The translations under genes and the position numbers were made by a program. The notes under the pieces were generated by a model. The model saw only the letters and a list, made by a program, of their open reading frames with translations, did not search any database and had not been told where the DNA came from. Source: Cryptomeria japonica (lineage: Eukaryota > Streptophyta > Pinopsida > Cupressales > Cupressaceae). Taken from it: DNA of 64,000 nucleotides. The stretch covers positions 477,035,657-477,099,656 of the forward strand of contig NC_081412.1 in NCBI RefSeq assembly GCF_030272615.1. Direction: 5' to 3'. The stretch's first letter is position 1. Each line of letters begins with the position of its first letter. This document shows positions 45,677-55,497 of this stretch, piece after piece.

Positions 45677-48012
45677 TTCATCACTCAACTAGCTGATAAA
45701 AGTCTACCATTCAATCATTTGCTACATAAGAATGTACCTTTCAGATGGGAAGCCAAGTGTGCAGAATCTTTTTATCAAATATGAACCCACCATTTTTAGT
45801 ACCACCAATAGTAGGAAAGCCACTCATTTTATACATTTCAACAACAGATATATCACTGGGGGCACTATTGGCACAAGAAGATCAATAAGGAAAGGAATGA
45901 GCCATATACTACATCAGCAAGACATTGAATGGCTATGAACTCAACTATACATTCATTCAGAAGGCTTGTCTAACAGTAGTCTTTGCTTCTCAAAAGTTTC
46001 GACATTATATGCTAGCACACACAATTAAGCTAGTGGCAAAAATTGATCCTCTCAAATACCTACTCAGCAAGGTAGCTCTTACAGGTCGATTAGCTAAATG
46101 GTTCATGATTCTCAATGAATTTGACATACACTACATAGAACGAAGAGCTATCAAAGGACAAGCAATTGCAGACCAACTAGCTGAAGCACCGCTACTAGGA
46201 AAACAAACTATGGAGATTGAATTTCCGGATAGAGACGTTCTTTCTATTTCTACCAAGCAATGGACCCTATACTTTGAGGGATCCTACACCCAACATGGTT
46301 CGGGTGTTGGCATTCTATTCATCACTCCTAAAGGCCATATTATACCAAGATCATATCGGCTTATGTTTCCATGCACAAATAATGTGGTTGAATATGAGGC
46401 ATTGGTTATAGGCATCAAAATGGTCGTAGAATGGAAAATCACAGAGTTAAAGGTCTACGGAGACTCACAACTAGTCATCAATCAAATCAACAACAACTAT
46501 CAGACAAAAGATGACAAGCTACTACCCTACAAACGAATGGTGGATGACTTCAAACAGTATTTTGTACACATCACCTTCAAGCAAGTACCAAGGTTGAACA
46601 ACAAAGCAGTCGATGCAATGGCTACTATTGCTTCATTACTACAAATTCCAGAGCAACAGAGTCGTTACAAGTTCCTGGTAGAGCAACTGTTCTCCCCAGC
46701 CTATGACCACTCTGAATCTCATGTTGTCTATGCATTGACTGGTTTGGATTCCCCTTTGTATGGACCGATATATGATTATCTAAAGAACAATATCCTCCCC
46801 ATTGACCAATCCCGTGACCAAAAATGTAATTTTATTCGACAAGCCACCCGTTATACCCTTACTGCTGATACTTTGTACCGTCGAGCTCTAGATGGTACTC
46901 TTCTTCGTTGCCTTGATCGTAATGAATCTGGGTCCGCTTTACACGAGCTTCACAAAGGTATTTGTGGCACACATTCAAGTGGTACAACTCTTGCTAAAAA
47001 GCTTCTCAGAATGGGATATTACTGGCCGACAATGAAAAAAGATTCTTATCATTTTGCCAAAAAGTGTCCTAAATGTCAAATCCATGGCAATCTGATACAT
47101 GCACCAGCACAGGAACTGCAGCCATTTACAACATCTTGGCCCTTTTGTCAGTGGGGACTAAACTTGGTCGGCAAAATTCATCCTTCATCTTCAAATGGAC
47201 ACAAGTTCATTATAACTAAAAAAGAATACTTTACCAAGTGGATAGAAGCAGTCCCCATGACCACAGTAACTGGAAAACAAATTGCCTCTTTTATCCTAAA
47301 CTATCTGATCTGTAGATATGGTATTCCAAGTTCCATCATCACCGATAATGGACAACCATTCAAAAACCAAGATGTCCAAGAACTATGTGAACAATTGAAA
47401 ATACAACATCGGTTCTCTACACCATACTGCCCCCAGGGGAATGGTCAAGCAGAAGCATCCAACAAAACAATATTGAAAATCCTAAAGAAAACAGTGAATG
47501 ATGTAGGCAAAGATTGGCATGTACAACTCAATCCAGCACTTTGGGCATACAGAACTAGCATCCGTACACCTATAAGAGAAACACCTTTCTCATTGGTCTA
47601 TGGATTAGAAGATATTTTACCACTGGAGGTAGAAATTCCATCTCTCAGAGTCTCTCTAAAAGGCTTAATCCCAGATGAAGAGTATCGAGTCAACCGACTA
47701 CAAGAACTGGAACTATTAGATGAAAGACATCAGCATGCTTACACTCATCTCAAAGCGTATCAGCAACGCATGTGCAAAGGCTACAATCACAAGGTCATCC
47801 CTCGAAACTTCAAAGTTGGTGACCTAGTCCTCAAGGAAAATCCAAGAAATCAACAAGATCGAGAAAAGAAAGGGAAATTTGAACCTAACTGGTTAGGTCC
47901 CTATGTCATCATATCAGTCTATGGATCAGGTGCTTATCAGCTAACAACTTCAGAAAGAGATGTGCTCAATGAACCAATTAACAGCATTCATCTAAAGAAA
48001 TACTACACTTGA
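45677..48012 (+). pseudogene. pol: RNase H, second RNase H and integrase (B), 695-codon ORF
   Basis: The first RNase H is frame-shifted at 45677-45924. From 45925 one ORF runs to 48012. Residues about 1-95 finish RNase H; 111-240 are the second RNase H, with E118 (FEGS; usual Asp), E156, D180 (YGDSQLV) and D230. Integrase has the zinc residues H343, H350, C381, C384, then N413 (WGLNLVGK; usual Asp), D474 (ITDNGQPF) and E510 (GQAEASNK). The C-terminal module has GDLVLKENPRN and WLGPYV. So two catalytic acids are altered although the frame is open, pointing to slow decay or loss of selection. Compare A1 and A2, where other residues changed. Confidence 0.88.
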
Positions 48013-48099
48013 GTAGTCTAATGCGCGGAAAAAGTAAAAAACAAAAAAAAATCAAAAAATCAAAAAATCAAGAAAAAGCAAGGTATGATAAAAGCAACT

Positions 48100-48123
48100 G
48101 GTGAAAACCTGGTAATAGGCGCT
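48100..48123 (+). other. Conserved post-pol hairpin motif, B copy
   Basis: GGTGAAAACCTGGTAATAGG followed by CGCT, about 90 bp after the pol stop. It shares its GGTGAAAACCT start with the A and D copies. Confidence 0.6.
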
Positions 48124-48998
48124 ATCGTATCCACATCCTTATCTCCACAGTACAACACTATCGGCCATCGCCCAACACTTAACAAATATCCATTCATGAC
48201 ATACTTAACATAGTCACTATCCTCATTTATCCATATATCCTTTCACCACATCTCACCATGGCTTGGTAATCACTGTGCATATCCGCATCAAGGGGTACAC
48301 TTAGCTAGGGGCAATATTCGTCAACACTTGCAACACGTTCAAGCTGTCAAAACTATTTACAAAACTCAGAGTATCACATCCAGCAACCAAAAACTTACTC
48401 AATCACAGAGCAAAGCATGGAATCAAAAAAACAATACGATGGATGATTTTCTAAAGTATCAAATGTTGCATTTTTCATAAAGTCTTGACTATTTTTGCAT
48501 TTTGAATTATTGGATTCTCTAAATTTTCTCAACAATGCTTCCATGCTAGAGAACCTCAAGAAACTCCAATATTTTTCTTAGTCTTTTGTCTGTGAGGCAA
48601 TCATTTGTACTATGTAAATACTTGTCTCGAGACGTGATACAACGAATATCACTGAAGACATGATTCCACTTTATGCATACAAATGGTTTAATCTTGTCTG
48701 TTTATATGCAATCTGCACTCAAGTCATCCTAGTTCAATTATACCTTGACGCTTGTGCTATCTTGCAAAATCAAAACATCATGTAAATTTTTCTCAGGTCA
48801 TTATGGTTCAATTATACCATTGTGATTGTATAAATTTTCAACATATCCTAAACAAATCAATTCTCAATGATGATACATATATCAAAAGCAAATAAACATG
48901 TGGTTATATCAGATGACAAATGCAAAATGGGGATGCTCCAAAAACATGTAGTTGCATATCATTTTACAAGTAGTTGTATATCATTTTACAATTAGTTG

Positions 48999-49124
48999 CA
49001 TATCAAATCATACATCTCATTTTCAAGATACATCTCATAGCATATCAAATCATACATCTCATTTTCAAGATACATCTCACAACATATCAAATCATACCTC
49101 TCATTTTCAAGATACATCTCACAT
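48999..49124 (+). repeat. 42-bp tandem repeat, three copies (B)
   Basis: Units start CATATCAAATCATAC at 48999, 49041 and 49083 and contain CTCATTTTCAAGATACATCT. Copies are almost identical. The period is a multiple of three, which creates a spurious repetitive ORF. Confidence 0.88.
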
Positions 49125-51454
49125 CTCATAAACATCATACATTTACATCATTTCATTTCACTTCACATACATCTATCTAAGCGTTACATCATCATAAAAT
49201 AAACACAAGCATATAAAAAGCATCATCCATAACACATCACATAATCAAAAACAATGGTGTCATATATATATATATCAAAACTGATCAAAATGTACAATAT
49301 CTGTCATGTCTATGTCCCGTACAATAAAAACAATGATCCAAGATATAATAGAGACATTGTCTCTCAGGTATGACTATCTCCTGAGGGGGATAGTCTCGCC
49401 GTTGATGTCCCAGTCCCTGGATCTCCAAGAGGATCCTGTCTCGAAGGCCCCATCATGCCTCTGCTCTTGGACCGCGACCCAGTCTCTCGAGATCGACTTG
49501 ATCTCAACTATGTAAAGCTCTGCACTCTGCGCTCCCTAGGCATCGCATCCTCATAGTGGCGTCGATAATACTCTGCCTCCTTGACTCTCAAGGATAGCTC
49601 TCTCATGATATCTTTCACAGGACCACCTGTTGCCGCTCTCTGCAAGCTCCCTACCAGCTCCTTCGCTCGACCCTGCCACTCTATCTCAGTATCACGCTCT
49701 AGGGTCAGCTGGGTAATCTGATGTTGTTGCGTCAATAGTTGTCCCTGCAGCTGTTGTACTGTCAACTGTAGGGTCCTAATCTAGGCGTCCTCCACATGCA
49801 TCGGGATCCAGACCCGCAGGGGAACCTATGAAGGGGTACCCCCTATCCCTCTACCTGTCCTCGATGCTGGTGGAGGTAACTCATCAATCCTCCTCCTCTG
49901 CGCTGGCCGTCTCCACTTATCAGTCCCTCCCACTACTGTTATCACCTCTCCCACTCTCCCCTCCTCCCCTACTCCGATCACCAAACATCCTCTCCCTCTA
50001 TCCATCATAGCTCGTCGAACTACTCTCTCCACCCGCACTCCCCTATCACCCCCATCCCTACCTCTGTCTCCTCTCCTCTCCCGATATCCTCTCCCTCATC
50101 ATCCTCCTCCACCTCCTCCATCATCTCTCTCATCCCCCATCTCCCCCTACCTCATCCTCATCATCATCGAAAGCAAGCCACATCTCCTTAGGATTTGATA
50201 TCCTAGCCATGACACGAGCTACGAATAAACCAGCAAACTCATGTGTCATCCTAGCATCTAATATCTCAAAAGGGTAGTCCCATATCTAGCCCACTAAGCT
50301 AGCAAACTCCTCTACAGCCGCTCCACTATCAATAGTCGGACCCCAATTCGGTATATCCTGCCTCTGACGTGCATACAAATAGGTCCCCTATGGTATCCCC
50401 TGCTGCCGACCATACTGCCGCAAAACTCTGGCAACCTGAAATCTCTTGATCACAAAGGGCGTCCGCCCTATCAAAAACTGACTCATAAAAACATATGACA
50501 TCTCCAGCCCATCCTCGGCCCATACCTCTCAATCTGTATACGATCGCTAGATGACCGTATCGATGTCATCCCATACCCTCCTTTAGTGCTCAAGTTTTCC
50601 CAGCTTCCGCTGGACAACTAACCCCCTGTATCCATATGCATATGCCCAACCTGCAGGCCTGTCTCTATCCACCAGTGGCCTAGCTGCTGGAATGTGCTCC
50701 CAACACCATACCTGTAGAAGTGTCACGCTAGCTGACATACTACCGTAACCCAGGTATATCACCTCATGTAAGTCCCTGTACAAATGGGCTAGTATGGCCG
50801 AGCCCCATGTGAACCTACGGCCCTGTATCACCATCTCCTCTAGCACCAATCCCCAACCTACAGAAAATCCCTTTGACCTACGGTCGGGACATAAGAATCC
50901 ACCTATAAAACCTGCTAGTACTGATGGAAGAGGCACATAGTCCAAATCCAAGAACTCCTGCCAAGGGATCTCATATCCACAAACTGTCTCATCATGAAAT
51001 ATGCGATACAGTGCCTCTATCCCACCCTCCTCTGTCTTCTCATAAGGCAATAATACACCTACTACGAGAATCCACAATATCCTATAACAGTCCTCAGGAG
51101 TCACTGTCATCTCACATGTGGCAAAGTGGAAGGTGTTCGTATCACTATGCCATCTCTCTGCGAGCATTGTAAGTAAATCCTAGTTCACAGTAAACCGAGG
51201 CATATCTAATAAAGACGACAGGCCACATCTCTCAATAATATCTAAATCAGCCTATGCCAACCATGGTATCAATACCCATGGTCTGGGGAACCGCTTGCGC
51301 GACTGAACCACTCCCAATCGCTCCTGTCAAAAAGCAAAACAAGTCCAATATCAGTTTCCTCATCAAAATAAAGATATCAAAATCACAATCACATCAAAAA
51401 ATCTTGAAACATTTTGCAAATATAATCAGGTTCCACATCATTTCATTCCATATC

Positions 51455-51654
51455 AACTTGTAACACAACACAAGTTTTCAAAAACCATATCAAACTTGTA
51501 ACACAACTCAAGTCTCCACATCACATAAACTTGTAAAACAATTCAAGTTTCCCACCCATATCAACTTGTAAAATAACTCAAGTTTCCAACCCATATCAAC
51601 TTGTAACACAACTCAAGTTCCACAATCATATCAACTTGTAACACAATTCAAGTT
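51455..51654 (-). repeat. 35-bp tandem repeat with a hairpin in each unit (B antisense intron)
   Basis: Six units each contain AACTTG, a 10-nt spacer (TAACACAACT or similar) and CAAGTT, able to form a 6-bp stem. Starts are 51455, 51493, 51528, 51563, 51598 and 51633, a period of 35 bp after the first. It lies about 130 bp from the splice acceptor. A degenerate seventh unit follows at 51666. Confidence 0.85.
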
Positions 51655-51904
51655 CCACACATATTAACTTGAAACAATACAAATCAAATCAAGTTTAGAT
51701 CACAAACACATTAATATCTACATAAATAACTTGCAAATTCGCAAATCAAACCAAGTTATATAAGTACTCATATTGGACAAACCATCAAAAACATGACAGC
51801 CGACACAACAAATGGCCAAAATCCACCTCTCCAGGCAAAACTGACCTTATCCTATGTAATTTTCTGCATTCACAAATCATCCTATCTTGTAAAACCTACT
51901 GCAT

Positions 51905-52340
51905 GTGCTAATTAAAATTGGCTACGCGCTAAACTATATCCATGCGTTACCCTGTTTTCTCCATGCGCTATCCTATCTACCCTATGTGCTAGACTAACTC
52001 TATGTGCTACCCTATTTTCTCCATGAGCCAACTAATCTACCCTAAGTGCTAAGCCCATCCATGCGCTAACCTATCCTGCGTCTGTGCTACCTATTTACCC
52101 TTATGCGCTAGGTCTAACCTACGTGCTACTTACCCCTACCCATGCGACCCTTTGTGCACCCTATGCGCTACCCTTTTAACCCTAAGCGCTACCCTGTGTC
52201 CCTCATGCGCTACTCTAAGGCCATGCGCTAACCTAGAAACTCCATGTGCTACCCTAAATATTTTCGGACGCTACCCTAAATTACAACCCTATGCGCTACG
52301 AAATTTTTTCGTATGTGCTAACCTAAGACCCCTATGCGCC
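51905..52340 (-). repeat. Phased motif array in the antisense intron, family B type
   Basis: About 20 copies of ATGCGCTA (minus strand TAGCGCAT). Positions of the final A, such as 51910, 51931, 51970, 51991, 52009, 52030, 52051, 52068, 52089, 52110, 52170, 52191, 52212, 52230 and 52251, step mostly by 21 and otherwise by 17-18 bp. Orientation is opposite to the leader arrays at 36230 and 39353. It lies inside the antisense intron, 90-520 bp after exon 1. Confidence 0.85.
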
Positions 52341-52574
52341 AAAATGTGAAAACCGCATTTCAAAATTCAAAAAGTGACCAAAAATGACCAAATTAAAAAT
52401 CAAAAAGGGGTCAAAAAGGTTGACTTACCGGTGGTCCATATGCGGTAGGCCTCCGATACCTCCGAACGCGCTCAAATTGATGCATAGAATATGGAATAGG
52501 CATTTGTCTTCTCTCCAAAAGTCTCTTTCTCCAAGTCAACAAGCACAAATGAGACAAAACAATGCACTTTTCCC

Positions 52575-52582
52575 CTTTTATA
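52575..52582 (-). promoter_or_regulatory. TATA box of the antisense PMD gene (B)
   Basis: Minus strand ACCCTATAAAAGGGG, a near-consensus plant TATA box, 72 bp upstream of the exon 1 ATG. It lies between the LTR and the gene, so the antisense gene does not depend on the LTR promoter. Confidence 0.75.
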
Positions 52583-52915
52583 GGGTAAAATAAAATTAGG
52601 GCTAGGGAAATGAGCATGTAATTCGCTCATGGTCTCCCTCATACCCTCGCACACGTCAATTATTGAGAGATGAATCAATTTAAACATTCCACCTAGCCAA
52701 AATTTTGCACAGCAAACACAATTATCAAATCAAATCAAATTTTCCAAAATTTTCATTCATCTCTCGAGAGGGCATTATCACCATTGATTGTCAAATATGG
52801 GGCATCACACATCAAATCTAGGGCACGACATGAAAATCCATAAAAACAACATTGATCATAAAATCACAACGACACATCATTTTCTTTGAAATAACATGTG
52901 CACACACGTCACTTC

Positions 52916-52929
52916 AAAGAGGGGCAAAA
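52916..52929 (+). other. Polypurine tract of element B
   Basis: AAAGAGGGGCAAAA directly before the 3' LTR (TGTAGATGTATAAAA), the same tract as family A. Confidence 0.9.
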
Positions 52930-54408
52930 TGTAGATGTATAAAAATGACTATATTCCTAAATGAATATTTTATGTTCATTTCTCTATTTAATTAAATCCA
53001 ATTTAATTGAATAACCCACATTCCTCTATTTAATTAAGTAAATTACTCAATTAAATTCACTAGGCCTCTTTTTACCATTTAATAGAATAAATCATTTTAT
53101 TCAATTAAATCCCCTATCCAATTTTTAATTAAATTCAAATTTAATTAAAATAGTTATCCTAAATTGAATAAATCTAATTTATTTAATTTCCCCAATTGCA
53201 ACCAAATTGAATTAAATTCATTTTATTCAATTAAATCCTATTATCCCTTCATCCACTTGCAAAATCCTACATCTCCCACTTGCATCCTAACCCTCTTCCT
53301 AATTTCTTCTAGAATCCATCTAATCCTAATCAATTAACCCAAACCCATTCATTATCCCCTTTCCCTAAATTTGAGGAGGTCACTTCTCAAAATTGGAGTA
53401 AAGTCTTCTAAAAGCATTAAAGCCTTTATCCATTCAACAAGCTAACTTGTTGAATACCCCCAAATTTGGAAGGACTCTTACAAATTTGTCCCCAAAGTCT
53501 TCATAACCATTAATGGTTAACTCAACCCTCTAGCATGGTTAAAGAATTTACCTAAACTCAACCTCCATGTAACCCAAGGGTCTCATCAAACATTTATTGC
53601 TTTGACCATGGTTATCCTTAATCCTTTGCACAAGAGTTTATCCTTTGGGTAAAACCTTTATCCAATGGGTAATCCTAACTTAACCATAACCCTTACCCCT
53701 AAGATAACCATGAGGTCTTCTCAAGCATTTAATGCTTCCTACCTCTCTTCTCAACCCAGTCTTATGTTGACATTTGTCACCATTTCATTGGTGCCAATTG
53801 CAAACATGGATTCCCAACTTTCAAACTTAGCCCTTGATTAACTCCTTCAATCCTGACCATCCATTGCCTTATTTTTGCTATAAATAGAGCTCTCATTCCT
53901 CTATTTTCATATATCCAAGTCTTTAGCATCACACTTATACTAAAATCCATCCAAGCTTTAATATATCATTTTATGCTCATCATTTAGCCTCTCTTTTCAA
54001 TAGGAATTAATCTAAATATGCATGTTTAGAGTATTTTCCTTATCATTTAGTTTAATCATAGACTAATATAGCATGCTAGGATAGTCTTGTGACTAATCTT
54101 GTCATCTTATAAACTAGTTTATTGCATTTATAGGATCATGCATAGCTTAGGATGCATTTCATCTTAAAATCAACCAACTCGTTCTTGCATTTGTCATCCC
54201 TAAACCATTTTGCTCAGTGATTTGAGAGCAAAAACATTGGTTTGAGGGACCTTGGAAGATAGAGAACCATGGAACCATCCTTCGGAAGTTGAGTCATCCT
54301 TCATGACTCCATAGCTTGCACCAAGAAGTCCTGTGGGTGTGTGAGCAAGGCTCCTTAGACTCCATTTTCCATATATTGAGTTCTAATGACCCATTTTTCC
54401 CACATACA
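52930..54408 (+). repeat. Element B 3' LTR
   Basis: 1479 bp, from TGTAGATG to CCCACATACA, followed by the target duplication GTTGT (54409-54413). It matches the 5' LTR with about 35 substitutions by eye and one 7-bp deletion. Confidence 0.95.
53878..53887 (+). promoter_or_regulatory. TATA box, B 3' LTR
   Basis: CTATAAATAG, identical to the 5' LTR copy; it could start read-out transcription into the flanking element C sequence. Confidence 0.65.
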
Positions 54409-54413
54409 GTTGT

Positions 54414-55497
54414 CATTGATGAAACACATACATACAAATATTTTTATATTGTCTACCGGTATAACTTCAAGTTGTTTATACTACAACAGGTATGATAGAA
54501 GTTATACTAAGAGGCTTATCTCTAAACCAGTATTTTGTGTCAACCGATATATGTTTAGAAGACAACCAGTGGATACACATTAGTCGACATCAATATGAAA
54601 ATCAAGTAGAGATTCTATCAGAAGAGTCAAGGATAACAGTTTATTTATTTAACTCAAACCGGTATTGATTGTTCCAACCGGTATTTGTTGATTTTGTGAT
54701 GAGTTACCACAAATCGTGATGAGTTATCCCTCTAAAAAATTTTGGTGGTATTTTTGTGATGTGTTATGATCACTTGTCCACATACACTGCAACTAGGAAA
54801 TTGTGTTATGATTTCTTATGGCCGACATGAAATCCTAATGTCTATATATTGACATCACAATGAATTATTTTATGATGAGTGAAAGTGATATGTTGTGTGC
54901 AAAAGAGAAAAAGAGTTAAGTTGCAAAGTATGCAGAAGAGTAGTGTTTATTCTTAAAAGGATCTGATCAAGCAACTATTGTGCTACTCAAGCAGATCAAA
55001 CCAATCCTGTTGTTTTCTAACAATCACAACAGAATTCAAATCCCTTAACCGGGTAAGCTCTAACAAGTTTCAATGTATAAATCCTCTAATAGGGTGATCT
55101 ATTAGTTTGGGTTCAGAAATCCTCTACTGAGGTTACTCCTAACAGGGTACTACCTTTAACAGGGTATAAGCTTGTAATTAAGCTTTGGGATCTGTATTAA
55201 GATTGGCTCCTAGGAGAGCATTTTGTAGACCCTAACCGATCAGTTATCTATTACTGTAGATAGTTAACTTGTGAGTTCCATCTCACCGTGGTTTTTACCT
55301 ATTTGGGTTTTCCAAGTACAAACACTTGTGTTATGGTGGATGTTTTACTTATTGTGGATGTTGTTATAACATTTTGGATTACATGCATTGTGTTTAAAAT
55401 TTTTGTTAAATTCATCTACTGGTTAGTGTTTGAAGTAGTTTTATTTTTGGTGTCACTGATTCACCCCCCCCCCTCTTAGTGCTTTTCAAGCCCATCA
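54414..55497 (+). repeat. Element C 3' LTR, second fragment
   Basis: It continues from 34656 (CATTGATGAAAC) to CAAGCCCATCA. It carries ACCGGTAT motifs, and compared with the 5' LTR it has a short insertion near 55145-55160 (TACTACCTTTAACAGGG). The A2 pol frame resumes immediately after. Confidence 0.9.

Larger units (their letters stand above)
48013..49373 (+). other. Non-coding region between pol and the antisense gene (B)
   Basis: Contains an A-rich tract, the hairpin motif (48100-48123), a purine-rich CTAGGGGCAATA (about 48305) and a 42-bp tandem repeat (48999-49124). No gene is supported. Pol and the antisense gene end towards each other here, so both transcripts would terminate in this region. 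Confidence 0.65.
49374..52503 (-). pseudogene. Antisense split gene with plant mobile domain (B)
   Basis: Exon 1 (52503-52429), 25 codons, MPIPYSMHQFERVRR to AYGPP, donor GTAAGT. The intron 52428-51324 (1105 bp) holds the phased array and a hairpin repeat. The acceptor TTTTTGACAG precedes exon 2, which starts at 51323 in phase with ERLGVVQSRKRFPRP. The PMD includes LAERWHSDTNTFHF, CEMTVTPEDCYRILWI (about 51160-51070), LAGFIGGFLCPDRRS and AHLYRDLHEVIYLGYGS. Then a variable linker and a coiled coil (about 49765-49520, LQGQLLTQQHQITQLTLERD). There is an in-frame stop at 49508, and the open end is placed at 49374. Few stops are seen in the PMD. The gene is probably transcribed from its own promoter; function within the element is unknown. 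Confidence 0.85.
34657..54408 (+). mobile_element. Complete Ty3/gypsy (Tat-type) element, family B, 19.75 kb
   Basis: LTRs 34657-36142 and 52930-54408; target duplication GTTGT at 34652-34656 and 54409-54413. In order: primer site, phased array, duplicated leader, second phased array, gag, protease, G-patch, RT, RNase H, second RNase H, integrase, hairpin motif, 42-bp repeat, antisense PMD gene with the mirror array in its intron, polypurine tract. The two LTRs differ by about 35 substitutions counted by eye plus one 7-bp indel, near 2.4%. All structural signals are kept, but gag and pol have stops and frameshifts, so the copy is inactive. Confidence 0.93.
16013..55497 (+). mobile_element. 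Non-autonomous Copia-type LTR element C, containing insertions D and B
   Basis: 5' LTR 16013-17122, primer site TGGTATCAGAGCC (17125), gag, a long unknown ORF (18880-19961 and 32123-34269), polypurine tract (34603-34614), 3' LTR (34615-34656 plus 54414-55497). After removing D (about 12.2 kb) and B (19.75 kb plus target duplication), C is about 7.6 kb. No protease, integrase or RT motif was found in its internal region, so it would need pol supplied by another element. The bases just outside (ATTGT on the left, GACAC on the right) do not form a target duplication. LTRs differ by about 5% by eye. Confidence 0.8.

Noticed and set aside
48974-49180. Repetitive 68-codon ORF
   Set aside because: It is a by-product of the 42-bp tandem repeat, whose period is divisible by three.
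52152-52349. Plus-strand ORF with repeated Cys-Ala-Thr-Leu words
   Set aside because: It is the plus-strand reading of the ATGCGCTACCCT motif array; steps of 18 and 21 bp keep the frame open by chance.
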